Source: Endomychus coccineus
Lineage: Eukaryota > Arthropoda > Insecta > Coleoptera > Endomychidae
Reading direction: 5' to 3'
Assembly (NCBI GenBank): GCA_958510875.1
Contig: OY294067.1
Coordinates: forward strand, 256,247,736-256,311,735
DNA length: 64,000 nt
Shown here in pieces: positions 1 to 11,402 of the stretch. Within the stretch, counting starts at the first letter, position 1. The number at the start of each line of letters is the position of its first letter. A program made the position numbers and the translations under genes. A model generated the notes under the pieces. The model did not search any database, had not been told where the DNA came from, and saw only the letters and a list, made by a program, of their open reading frames with translations.

Positions 1-3000
1 CTCATGGTGGCGCCCCTTGCGGCGAGCCCATAAACGGTTGATATACCGCCGTTGTAGCTACGGCGATGGTATCACAACCGGTTAGACCTCGTCCGCATAT
101 TTTATTGCTTCCGATAGCGTAGGTTCGAAACTCCAAGCAGCAAGGTCATCATAGTTATGTAGGTTATTTCAAAGTTTGTTTCTGTAATTGATTAACTTCC
201 CTTGCCCTTGTACACATGTATTGTTAAATTGCATGTACACTTTGGTCAACATTCGTGGGGTCGGGTCAAACTTGAATCTGCAGACGGTGCTGGTTACAAC
301 CATGCACGGGATTCGTCGGCTTGATCCCCTGATTCAACTTTGTTATATTTTTATCTTACTAACCATAAAATTGAAACTAATCATTCAATTTGTACTGATT
401 TTCTTCATGTACTTCTGTTCAAATAACTGATAAGCAAATGAAAATTTTGTTGGCTGAACGAACTGATTATTTTGGTTACTTTCGAATACAGGAAAACAGG
501 TTTTCAGTAGATGGAATGTCATTAAAGAACGTAGAATAGAATAAATGCTAAATACCAAGTATTGGCTTACATTCGTCAAAATAAATGAAAGAAAAAAACA
601 AATTCAAATTATGATAGAACAAAGAAGAATAAAAAGTTGATACTATTAAATCAGAACTGAAAATCTCAAGATTCCTTAGAAGTATAAAAACAATGTTCAG
701 TAAGAAAATGTTTAATAACCCTTCAAAAAATTTTGAGTGGGAGCTCTCTAATCAGTAGTGGTAGTTTATTGAAAAAAGTTGGACCCCACTAATTAAAGCT
801 ATTTCTGCTACGTTTTATGCGGTGATAATTAATGTGTAAATTATATTTCGTAAAATACGTAAAATACAAGTGATGACGCACACAGCAAATATCTATTTTA
901 ATTTAAAAATAGTTAACAATGAATTAATAATATTAATTCTGAATAAATATGTCAAATTGAGTTTGCTAATTCGTTATTATTTTCGTAGCCATTTGCAAAA
1001 TAGATAAGAAAATTTTGAACGGCACAATTTCCAATGAATTTTGGTGCAACTGCAAAGACATAGCAAATAGATTTCTCAATAGTACAAAAGTTAACTATTT
1101 TGTGTAGTGTTATACTAAAATGATAAATATATTGATATGGGAAAAACACTTATTAGTTGGTTTTTCATCACAAATTTATTACTTATAACAAATAGTAAGG
1201 TACTTTCCTGCTTTGAAGAAACTAAAATAAATATGATAAAACATCATGACAGTTCTCTTGGCAACGATTCTTATAATAAAGTAGAATTATTTCCAAGATT
1301 TGACGACAATACTTTTTTAATTGATACGATTCCAAGAATTATATCTAATTAGAAAAATTGCGCCTTATAGATGGTCAATAAACGCTACAATATTATTTAC
1401 TCTGTCGTTAATAATTATATTTTTGCAGCCAGCAATCAAAATAAATTATAAGTTGTGCGCTATGTTTTCATACATATGTGTCACCGCCTACTTCATTAAT
1501 AACAGCTAGCATGCGACTATAACAAAATACACGACCATCACACAATAAAAAGGTACGTAGTTGAGTCCGGTTTGAAATGTTCGTAAATTATTGGATAAAA
1601 AATTTATCTTTTGAGACAAAATGAGAGATGATGGAATAAAGCCCCATGAATCCAGTGATAAGACGTTCAGTATGTTACTTAGATTCGTTGCTAATCACAC
1701 AGAAGCTCCCCAGTGGAGTGGAGGTGAATATTGCTTATTATGCAAATTTCGCGATTTTTTCAAATAAAACCCATTATTTAAAAGACTTCTGATCAAGTGA
1801 CAGAGGTGTGCCATACAGAAATTGTAGCCCATTTAATAGGCTTTCAGGTCAGCAAAACTGATCTGAGCTATCTAACGTAGTTTTTTTTTATAACCTATTA
1901 AAATCGCAAAAGTGGTTACGTTTTTTTGACAGAAAAATTGATTTTTATCAGGGTTTCGTTTATTCTACCAAGGTCATTTGTATATCAAATGTTTATAAGC
2001 TCCAAGCAGTTTTATCAGATTCAAATTATCTTGCGTTGTTTCAAAGTTATAGTATAAAAGTTGAAAAAATGCTTTTTCACGTATCCTAACCACAAAAGCA
2101 AAGTTTAGATGGCGACTTCCCTACTATTTTACACCCAAACAATCAATCGACTGTCGGTCTAGTCCCAAGGACAAAATGGCTGTCGGCTAGTGTTATTGAA
2201 CATAACTAGCTAGAGGAATTGATCTTGAAATCATGATGATCAGGTCGCACATGTTTACATCGTCCAACACCCACTTTTTCAGATTTAATAAATTTAAAAT
2301 ATCAACAAGCGGCCATTACTGGATCTGATTATTCAAAAATAAGTTCGAAATTATCTAATTGAACAACTAATTATGGTTTGCAACAATCTTTCAATAACGT
2401 TTCCGGAAATCAGTCGTATTACACGTGCGAATCGTTTTAATTAAGAACTGGCGTCGTAATTTGCAGAAAAAATTACTATAATTTTTCTTAGTTTCTAATT
2501 ATGGGAATGAAATTTAAAAAAAGATTTTTTACACACATATAAATATTATTATTAAAGATATAACCATATAATCAATGTCTGCCATATTAATTCCCCATGT
2601 TTGAATGAAGAAAATTAAGGAAATGTATGCATAAACTATACTGCAATAACCCCTAACCTAATTAATAAGGAAGCGAATCCGGTATTTTACAATCGATAAG
2701 GAGGAAGTTTAAATATAGAATAATTTAAAATAAATACGGAGAGACAACAAATTCGTAGGAAGTGGCCTGATATGAAACAATGATAAGAATTAAGTTTAAA
2801 TTATCCATTACAGCTTTTTGCACACAGTTTGGAATAAGAAATCCTGATCTACTGGGGTGTTTTCTAACTTTGTTTATAGAAGAGAAAATCGAAATAATTT
2901 CTAACCAATTATTGCGAGCACAAGTCAAACGAAATGGGGTCTTTTTGGTTACTTTTTAGTCTGTAATCTCATCAAACTGAGGTAAACTAACATTTAAAGA

Positions 3001-4631
3001 ATGTTACAAGTTTTGATTGACTGAAGGTTTTGAAAGATATTAGTAAATAAAGGGCAAGGAATAAGACCTCGTCTAGTATTGAAGAAAATAAATATAGGAA
3101 TAAATTAGTAGGAGTGGATGAAAAGCGCACGTCTGTGATGAGAGTGAGTAACCAAGATGGAGGAGTTTGTGGGAATGTTCAAGAATTCTTCAATACAATT
3201 ATTGTTAATAGTTTTGGTAATTTTTTTCCCAGTAAGTGTATTTATGCCATTATTGTAGGTTTTCAAAACAACAGGATTTAAGTTCGTAATTTTGGGTACA
3301 CAATGATTTATCACAGTAACTTATATGAAAGATATATAGCTATTAACGTCACTTTCTAAACTACTGATGATTAGAAAAAGGTTTCGAATATTCATATTTG
3401 ACAAGACATGTGCTTGAAAGTTGAAGGAACTACAAGACATTATACAAGTTTGAACCATGTCACGATCTTTGAATAAAATTACAGGATTATTACATTTTTA
3501 TAAAATAAATTCGTTCGTTCTTGCGAAAATAGTATAAATAGATAATAATTGAAGCCATGCTTTCTCAAACTTGTTGATCTTTCAAGTAGATAGTGATCTG
3601 CTTTATCTGACACATGTTGTGTGAAAAGGAATCATCCGCAAATATTCAATACAGCCTGTGGATTTTGAAATCCAGCTGTTATGAGTAAAAGATAGTGATA
3701 ACTCAGATATATGTTTCGCGAAAATGATACTATGAATATTCTGCTTTTTGTATTATCCAATTTCAAAATTGTATCATAAAAATGGGCGGAGTTGAGTATG
3801 AAAGACAAAAAACGTTAAATATAAAGTTTACACATATGGTTTCTCGATTGAGACAACAATGATGTAAGAATTCCGACATGCAACAGTACCATCAATTACG
3901 CACATAGTTTTATCGGTTCCCACAAAAAGCAAACAATAATAAACCGATAACGATGCCGATACGATAAGTAACATAATATAATATGTGTGTTACTTTCTTA
4001 TAACCTTACATTTCGTGTACTTGTGGAACATGAATAAATACACCGAAGTCGAGTTTTGTAAACTACACTTTCGTTTACGCTATAAAAAATGGAGGAGCTT
4101 TGCAAACTATGTTCACGCAGAACGATGGAAATTGATTCGGATTCAGATACAATAACATTCTCCTTCACTTTTTTATAACTTTCAATACATTAGTAAGGTG
4201 TAGTAATTATTGTTCTAATCTGCAAATTTCATTCATCTAGACTTATTGCTATGATGCTATGCCTAAAGATTTTTGTTGTTTCTTGTATTAATAACATTTC
4301 TCATAATTATTGTCAATTACAAAAATATTTGTTAAAATCCCAAACATGGGAGAACACATTGAGAAATGTTGGTTGTAAATATTTTGGACACGAAATAAAC
4401 CAATATCTTAAACTGTATCAAAATTTCTATTATGACCAGTGTTGCACGATCATCTATCTTTTCCCAAATGTCATTAGCAACTCTAATTTCCGAAACAAGT
4501 TTTTGTTATTATTCAATGAAATAACCAGACTTTTGGTGAAAGAAAGAATAACGCATAACAAGAAAGCTGGGTCCGTCAATAATTGACTTATCTCTCATTT
4601 CCCTTTCAGACACTTCTGGGAGTCAAATGTA
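1..4631. other. No gene recognised; probably ftz-f1 intron
   Basis: AT-rich DNA without a convincing coding region, RNA gene or terminal-repeat element. Short open frames here have random-looking composition. If the minus-strand ftz-f1 gene continues leftwards, this is intronic. A 29-codon frame at 4089-4178 begins MEELCKLC, faintly like a zinc-finger start, but cannot be supported further. Confidence 0.4.
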
Positions 4632-6193
4632 CCGGGATATCAAAAATTATCTTGGTCAAGGGTGGTTGTGGAATCTAAAACGTGTGTCTTACTTTACGTT
4701 TGAAATAATTATGTCACTGTCACACAATAACCTACAAATTTCCATTATTTCAGTTGTAAAACAATAATGAACTACAAATTATGAAATAACCGTTTTAGTA
4801 ACAAGAAAAACTAAATTACAGTAATTGTTGGAAGTGTCCCCCGTTTTGTTCGATGCACAAGTTGACGCGCATCCTCATGCTGTGAAAACCGTTTTGCAGC
4901 ATTTCTGGCGTTATGGTTGCACATTGCTGAACTATTGTTTGTTGAAGTTCTTGCAAATTATTTACCGGAGTTGCGAAACTCTTGTTTTTTAAGTAAGGAA
5001 ATATAAAATAGTCCATAATTGTCAAACAAGGTGATCTCGGAGGAAACTCAACTTCTGTATGCAAACTTATCAGCCGGTCATCAAAAAACTCGCGGAGAAA
5101 AGCAATATTTTCTCGTGTAGTATGTGCTGTTGCACCGTCATGCTGGATATAACCGTACCGAAGTTCATCATCGTTCAACTGTTGCATAAATTCAGCCAAA
5201 AAATAGTGTCTGTACCTTTCTGCGTTGACGGTGAAATCGAAAAAAATTGGCCCAATTATTCTTCTGCGAGAAACTGCCATCCAAACACCGATTTTTTGAG
5301 CATGTAGTGGCGATTCAGTAAAAACATGAGGGTTATCATTGCTCCACATTCGCATATTTTGAGAATTGATGTATCCCGAAAGGTGGAACCACGCTTCGTC
5401 AGAAAAAAAGTTAAGTCCAGAAGATCGTCATTCATTAAATTATTGACAAACCAATGGCAGTAAGCAAGGCTTCTGGGGTGGTCTCGTGACAGAAGAGCTT
5501 GATGTGCTTGCATCTTATATGGATGCATGTTCAAGTCTTCCTTTGAAATCTTCTGACATGTTCCATAAGAAAGTTCAATTTCCTGAGAAAGACGTTTCAA
5601 AGGTTTTGCAGGCTCCTCTTCCATACGTTAACGAACGTCATTGACAACTTCTTCTGTACGAACTCTTGGTCTACCAGCACCTTTTTTATGAGTCACACAA
5701 CCAGTTTCGCGAAACACTTCAACATAATTTGTAAGGCACGCATAAAAATTGTCCGGTAATATTGCCACGTTTGGGAAGTGCTCTCGAAAATTGTCCAAAC
5801 ACAAACGTTGACTGTATTGCCAATTTCCATTAACTAACGCACCCGTTCGAAAATAGGCTTCAATCATGAAAATTTTTGTGCTGTGTGGTAAGAGGCATGA
5901 TTCAAAAACTGGATTAGAAAATTTCAGCACAATGACTTAACAGATTCTGACACAACAAAACATATTCAAAAATTTAAAGTAAGACACACGTTTTACATTT
6001 CACAACCACGTTGACCAAGATAATTTTTAATTTGTAGTTCATTATTGTTTTACAACTGAAATAAATAGGTATGAAATTTGTAGGTTATTGATGATGTCAG
6101 TGTGACAGTGACATAATTATTTCAAAAGTAAAGTAAGACACACGTTTTAGATTCCACAACCACCCTTGACCAAGATAATTTTTGATATTCCGG
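4632..6193 (-). mobile_element. IS630/Tc1/mariner-type DNA transposon with ~150 bp TIRs
   Basis: Two inverted copies of about 150 bp bound a transposase remnant. The left arm (about 4634-4780) reads atatcaaaaattatcttgg at its outer end, and the right arm (about 6030-6192) is its reverse complement. Both arms carry the same order of blocks: a tcttggtcaaggg tract, a cgtgtgtcttacttta tract and a caataatgaactacaaatt tract. The right side has an additional inner copy of the terminal block at about 5965-6030, so the end was partly duplicated. The exact boundary and TA duplication are uncertain because similarity runs a few bases into the flanks. Confidence 0.8.
4816..5930 (-). pseudogene. DDxD transposase, frameshifted
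   Basis: This would be a cut-and-paste transposase acting on the surrounding TIRs. It is read on the minus strand in three overlapping pieces: N-terminal helix-turn-helix region (5930-5628), linker (5624-5256) and catalytic core (5355-4816). The first acidic motif, FSDEAW, is recovered only by changing frame near 5400, where a run of T marks a likely indel. The second aspartate lies in HDGATAHT and the third in MDYF. I count about 41 residues between them, which suits a DD41D-type IS630/Tc1/mariner transposase rather than classic DD34D mariner. The usual SPDL before the last aspartate reads SPCL. The C-terminus NLCIEQNGGHFQQLL is typical of this insect family. The frame breaks make it inactive as it stands. 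Confidence 0.8.
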
Positions 6194-6734
6194 TTTGATT
6201 GTAACTAACAGAAAATATATTGGGAATGATTTAGCAACAGCTAATGAGAGACGTTATATAATCTCCTCCGTTACACTAAAATTTTATTCAAAGGGTCTAT
6301 ATAATTAATTTCACAACTCTATGTTGTATATCATAAAATGCTTGCTACAGTTGTTACTTGGTTATAACTTTTAAGTTTTCCTAAGAATGTACAACATAAT
6401 TAAGGTTTTTGGAAACTGTACGCCACTGCGTAACCGGATACATTCAGCCAATGCTCCTTCCTGAGATTTTAAATTCCAAGTTTATACTGATACCTGCTGC
6501 CAGGTTGACTTTCAAAATTATTCACACATAATATAAATCTTATTATGTTATTATTGACACTATATATAACCTTAGTTATATATAGTGTTTATCCATGATA
6601 CCAAGATACTGTATACACTATAGAGAATAGTTCAATGCCACAGAACAAATACATAGAAATAAATAAACTGTGACGTCACATTGATGACGTCAGTTGAATC
6701 TTGAAATGAGAATTTCGGACATTCCTGCAGGTTA

Positions 6735-6981
6735 TATAAACGCGTGTAAAATATATTTATAACTTATACCGATTACTCGTGTTTCTGTCCGTTTCGGTGA
6801 CGTGAACATTTTTAATTGAAATTGGTGCGATAAGAACGCTTTGTGCTGATGCAATTAGTTTTAAGGAATCCCGTTTTAGACATTGATACGTCTTCTGATG
6901 ATGGTCGTGAGACTGAAACCTACGTAAAGACGAAAATAATAAGCATATGTGTTAATGTGACCTATTTCCCGAGAACTTATA
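6735..6981 (+). mobile_element. Solo Penelope-like terminal repeat (pLTR-type) with ribozyme
   Basis: About 250 bp shared with sequences at 26530-26695 and, inverted, 32840-33060. Shared blocks are a gaaattggtgcgata tract, the hammerhead core, then gacgaaaataata and gacctatttcccgagaa at the end. No coding sequence is attached. Because the related copies follow Penelope-like open frames, this is read as a solo or severely 5'-truncated Penelope-like terminus. A foldback element begins directly after its end. Confidence 0.65.
6889..6932 (+). ncRNA. Hammerhead ribozyme motif (Penelope-like element)
   Basis: Stem I is CGUCUU (6889-6894) pairing perfectly with AAGACG (6927-6932). The core CUGAUGA follows at 6895-6901. 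Stem II is GGUC, loop GUGA, GACU (one G·U pair), then GAAA at 6915-6918. A very short stem III region CCUACG precedes UA, with predicted cleavage after A6926. All invariant core positions are present. Hammerheads with minimal stem III are known from Penelope-like retroelements. Here the second C weakens stem III compared with the CGUACG of the 34101 copy. Activity is inferred, not shown. Confidence 0.75.
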
Positions 6982-6983
6982 TA

Positions 6984-7833
6984 CAGGGTGAGTCAGTTTT
7001 TTGTAGATAAACTTCAACAGGGGATAGAACAGATGTTTTTAAGGAGAAAAGTTCCCATAAACATATGTCGTAGAAGGCTTCGTTTTCGAGATACAGGGTG
7101 TTGAAATCTATGTTCTGTGTGGTAAAAAATTTTTTTTTAATCATAATTGGTGAAGATTTTGAAGGGGTAGTGGGTGTTTTCCTCCCCAACTTCTACGCCA
7201 CTGGAAAAAGTACGGTTTTGAGACAACCATTTGAACCGCCAATGTTTTCTACACAAAAAAGGTACTCTTGGACATCAGCTCTTAAGTTGACTATTTTCGA
7301 GAACAATCAACTTTTATGTTGAAAAACATGGTCAATCCTTTAGTTTTGTTACTTATTCTAACGTTTGAATAAATTTTGTTTAATTAGTAAGAATTGACCA
7401 TGTTTTTCAACATAAAAGTTGATTTTTCTCGAAAACGGTCAACTTTAGAGCTTATGACCAAGAGTACCTTTTTTGTGTAGAAAACATTGGCGGTTCAAAT
7501 GGTTGTCTCAAAACCGTACTTTTTCCAGTGGCGTAGAAGTTGGGGAGAAAAACACCCACTACCCCTTCAAAATCTTCACCAATTAAGAGTAAAACATTTT
7601 TTGTATCACACAGATCATAGCTTACTATGAGTAGTAAATGCTTACAAAAACTGTCTTTTGTACGATAAACGGTTCCGGAGATATTCGCAAAAAACGAAAT
7701 TTTTTTTCAATTTCAACACCCTGTATCTCGAAAACTAAGGCTTCTACGACATAAGTTTATAGGAACTTTTCTTTTTAAAAACACTTGTTCTATCTCATGT
7801 TGCAGTTTGTCTACAAAAAACTGACTCACCCTG
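6984..7833. mobile_element. Foldback (palindromic) DNA element, copy A
   Basis: An ~850 bp near-palindrome flanked by TA on both sides. It starts cagggtgagtcag and ends with the reverse complement ctgactcaccctg. The arms are about 400 bp each and meet near 7370. They include tracts with accctgtatctcgaaaac and the core block ttctacgccactgg(a/g)aaaagtacgg. No transposase is present, so it would need proteins in trans. The TA duplication suggests a Tc1/mariner-type source, which is an inference. The core is shared with the element at 27871-28780 but the outer ends differ. Confidence 0.85.
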
Positions 7834-7970
7834 TATAAAAATCATTATTAATTATATTTATAATCATAAAAACTCCGTTGGCATTATTATTGAATTTTTA
7901 AGAAGGTTGTCGTGTCTGTGATATGTTTTAATGTTAAAAATTCGTAGCGTGCAGACAAGTTATTAAGTTA

Positions 7971-8292
7971 TTCAATTTCCAGAAAAAGTTTATCTTCGAG
8001 CGGGACTCGAACCAGCGACCTCTAGATTGCTGGTCAGTGCTTTACCAACTGAGATACCAAGAGCACACATTCACCACTGCATTACGGGATACCGCTTAAA
8101 ATCAATGTTAATAATTATTATTATTAATGTTAATAATTATTATTATTAACATTGATTTCTGAAAATGCAGTATCTCGTAATGCCGTTGCGAGCGTGTGTT
8201 CTCGATAGCTCAGTCGGTAGAGTACTGACCTGCAATCTAGAGGTCGCAGGTTCGAATCCTGCTCGAGGATAAACCTTTTTCTGGACATTGAA
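7971..8292. repeat. Inverted pair of tRNA-like sequences (foldback)
   Basis: Two arms of ~150 bp in opposite orientation, separated by a short AT-rich palindrome (ttattattaatgttaataa). Each arm contains a tRNA-like segment: minus strand 7996-8066 and plus strand 8199-8270. The plus copy has an A-box-like tagctcagtcggtaga, a B-box ggttcgaatcc and ends that pair as an acceptor-like stem (tcga/tcga with flanking pairs). The anticodon arm does not fold as a normal 5 bp stem and 7 nt loop, so neither copy looks like a working tRNA. The outer arms also match (tccagaaaaagtttatc against gataaacctttttctgga). This could be a SINE pair or a foldback transposon that captured a tRNA-like sequence. Confidence 0.7.
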
Positions 8293-9086
8293 TTCTTATT
8301 CAATGAAATTATATAATTCAATTTGAAAAACTGAAGATGCATATCAAAAATACCACTTTTAACTGGGCTACCGCGCCCAGAAACAATGCAGTCCCTATTT
8401 TCACCACGTAATAGCGATTCGCTTGATTCAAAATCCGTACGACCAATAGGAACGGCGCAATCGTCTAAACAATTGTCACAACAGTCTAGTAGGATTCAGA
8501 AATACTCTAAAATGATATATCCGCAAAATCCGGAATTTTTTGCCATGATTACAATACATCCATTATACTACGTATAGTGGAGGAAGTAAAAAGAATTCAT
8601 TACGAAGACATAGACGTTTCAATCAAAACCTTCAAATGTTTTCCAGTTCGCAAAAAAACATAAAAACTGTATAAGATTCAGAATTTCATTTAGTACTTCT
8701 AGAATTCACAGAGAGAATATACATTTTGTTTTGTCAACGCCATCATATATTTAATTCAGTTTGATAGTGCATGAAATTGAATCTACTATATTTTTCAAAA
8801 TTGCCGGCTTATCCAATTTTATGGTTGGACGATTCGTCAACATCTTGACCGCACGGTACGATTCTCGACTTAAGGAACAATTTATTATGATTATCCTTTC
8901 ATAATTTGTAATTTAATAATAATTTTAGTGGATTATTCAATTAATCAATGCAGTAGATGTTAATTTATGTAGATTATCCGCAGTTAACCTGCATTGATTC
9001 AAAGTGCGTCAAAACCACGTTAATAACAAAACGGTATGCTTTCAATATAAAATAAACCTGAATATTTTTCTAGAAACTATCAAAGC
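8293..9086. other. No gene supported
   Basis: A 63-codon frame at 8386-8577 is rich in Ser and Gln and lies in less AT-rich DNA, but it has no recognisable domain and no supporting splice structure. The rest is AT-rich with no repeats that I can relate to other parts of the window. Confidence 0.3.
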
Positions 9087-10715
9087 AAAGAATACCGCAC
9101 ACTTTAGTAGGGAAAGTGGCCCCCTGTCAAATTGGCTGAATTTTTGATATGTTATAGTCCAAGTCATTCCGAACAAAAAGTTCAATGGGCACAACTTTTT
9201 CTATAGGCTGGTTTTGGCGCTAGAGGCCAATGAAAACTTTCATTTGTTCTTCATTGTTAAACAACATGAAACGTTATCCTGGATAATAATCACTTTTCTG
9301 AATAATCAAGATCTAAACAGTCATTACTATGACATACTGTTAAAAGTATTTTTCTTTGGTGTTGTTACATTTGGTCAATTATACAGTGTGTTCCAGCTAC
9401 TTACAATTTTTAAAGTGCAATAATTCGAAAATGGTTACAAATCGTCTTAGGGATCTACAATGAAAAAATGTTTATGAATCCTATTCTACACCGTATTCTA
9501 CATCACATAGTCGAAAAATATAAGGAGTGTTCCTTTTAAAAGAAATCGAAAGTTATATTCGAAAAGTTCCGTACCTACTGAAAAATATTGTTCGATCCAG
9601 TTCTCAGTTTGGAGTACCTACGAGAACTAACATTCGGCATTTTCCAGATAAAAATAGCTCCATCTTATGTACAAGATAATAGACAGGATTTGGGAAACGT
9701 TTCATTTGAATTCGACGACCGTATTGAAATTCCAGGTCTATCGAGGATGAGAATAAAATCTCGTCATCGAAATAGTATGAAATACCAACTGTGGATCAAG
9801 TACAATGTCAGTTTGGAAGGTGTGCCAATTCAGGGGTACTACTGTACGTGCAAATCAGGAAGTCGTACATTGGGTACATGTTCGCATGTAGCTAGCGTAC
9901 TTTGGTACCTTGGATATGCCCGTCATGCTGCCAATGTTAAGTATCCTTCGACCGAAATACTTCATACCGTATCTGATACTGCAGAGAGACATAATAATGA
10001 AGAACCTATGATTGTTTAGACTGTTTATGGCATATTCTCCTTGTTTCTTTGTTCATATTGATATGTTCTCAGATGGAACACCCTGTAAATCATTAAATGA
10101 ATGATTAGGGTTCAGTCGAGAGTTTTTCATTTACCAGGTTCAATGGGTAAGTTAAATGTTGCATATAATATATTTATTGAGTTATAGCCCATTATTTCCT
10201 TCCTATTATATTTATGCTGAATGTGCGAATGGAGGCTTTGTTGACCCGCTAAAAGGAGTTTCTCCGCCACACTCCTTGAGCATCAGTACAATTATCGGAT
10301 GTATTTACGTACTCATTCGACACAACCCTATCAAAATGATAGACCAATTTTTGTTATATTCTTGAGTTTCATCATCAACTTGAAGTATTATTTTGACCAT
10401 GATAGCTGGAACACACTGTATAATTGATCACCTATAGTGACATCAATGAACAATACTTCTAATAGTATCTCATATTAATGACTGTTTAGATCTTGATTAT
10501 TCAGAAAAGTGATTATTATCCAGGATAACGTTTCGTGTTGTTTAACAATGAAGAACAAATGAAAGTTTTCATTGGCCTCTAGCGCCAAAACCAGCCTATA
10601 GAAAAAGTTGTGCCCATTGAACTTTTTGTTCGGAATGACTTGGACTATAACATATCAAAAATTCAGCCAATTCGACAGGGGGCCACTTTCCCTACTAAAG
10701 TGTGCGGTATTCTTT
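9087..10715 (+). mobile_element. Long-TIR DNA element carrying a SWIM zinc-finger fragment
   Basis: Terminal inverted repeats of about 320 bp (9087-9405 and 10396-10715) start aaagaataccgcacac and run through a caatgggcacaactttttc tract to an inner acagtgtgttccagct. The central ~1 kb holds a short open frame with a SWIM motif. The TIRs are very well conserved, which points to a fairly recent element or gene conversion between arms. Without a DDE catalytic domain it is non-autonomous as it stands. Confidence 0.8.
9588..10019 (+). CDS. SWIM zinc-finger protein fragment, transposase-associated
   Basis: A 143-codon open frame. The centre reads IKSRHRNSMKYQLWIKYN, followed by YYCTCKSGSRTLGTCSHVA, which is a SWIM zinc finger (C-x-C then C-x-H) at about residues 86-103. 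VLWYLGYARH follows. In insects this SWIM block is common at the C-terminus of DDE_Tnp_4-type (PIF/Harbinger or ISL2EU-like) transposases; that link is from memory of the family. SWIM domains are thought to bind DNA or protein. The N-terminus begins abruptly at FDPVLSLEYLRELTFG, so the catalytic part has probably been deleted. The start codon shown is simply the first ATG of the frame. Confidence 0.55.
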   Translation: MFDPVLSLEYLRELTFGIFQIKIAPSYVQDNRQDLGNVSFEFDDRIEIPGLSRMRIKSRHRNSMKYQLWIKYNVSLEGVPIQGYYCTCKSGSRTLGTCSHVASVLWYLGYARHAANVKYPSTEILHTVSDTAERHNNEEPMIV

Positions 10716-11402
10716 AAAATAAAATTGACAACACCACAATCTAGCCCGCTTTAATTGCAAATTTCAACCGACAAGATACAGATACTTATGAGATACAAAC
10801 CGTAGAATGACTAATTATTCCTAATTATTATCCAAATAGAAATATTTATTCGAAAATTAGCAAACCAATATGATTAGATTGAATACCAATAGGAAAATTC
10901 TAAATTATAAGGAACACAATAACTTCTCCCCGCATAAAGGTCATAAAAACCAGAAATTAATGTTTCAATAATCTTTCGCGAATTCTGTTTCAAATTTAGG
11001 TGAATCTTTAGAACAGCATAATTTTCTTTATTATTTTATTTATATATTTGTAAGCAAAATAATAATAATTATGTGGTAAATAAGTTGCTGTTTATCGTTG
11101 ATGGTATGATAAAGTTTTGATCAGAAGTAATTGTAAGAAAAAATAAATAAATATATCTTCGGCTTTTCATCAAAACCTAGTAAGTTCGAGTTTTAGAGAA
11201 TGTTTAGTGCCTACACTATTCTCAAAATTAGAAGCCTGGAGACGAAGTTACTTTATGTTACATCTAGCGGCGCAAAAAAAAAAACGAAACAGTTCCTCAG
11301 AAATATTTGTTTCCGGTCACACAAATGGGGAGTGAATACGTAATATTGTCCCAGCACTTTTTTGTATATTGAACATTATTTTGAAATATTTATATATATA
11401 TA
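10716..11402. other. No gene supported
   Basis: AT-rich spacer between two transposons. I see no coding potential and no repeat shared with the rest of the window. Confidence 0.4.

Noticed and set aside
1..170. tRNA-like or SINE-like sequence with a ggttcgaaactcc B-box
   Set aside because: No acceptable A-box or fold at the expected distance; the window edge cuts it off.
4089..4178. Short frame starting MEELCKLC, like a ZAD zinc-finger start
   Set aside because: Only 29 codons, no paired downstream cysteines and no clear donor site.
4251..4586. 111-codon open frame
   Set aside because: No recognisable domain, Asn/Ile/Tyr-rich as expected from translated AT-rich DNA.
8130..8342. Open frame containing DSNLRPLDC
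   Set aside because: A well-known spurious translation of tRNA-like/SINE sequence.
8386..8577. Ser/Gln-rich 63-codon frame, possible exon
   Set aside because: No domain, no convincing splice sites on both sides; kept only as a remark.
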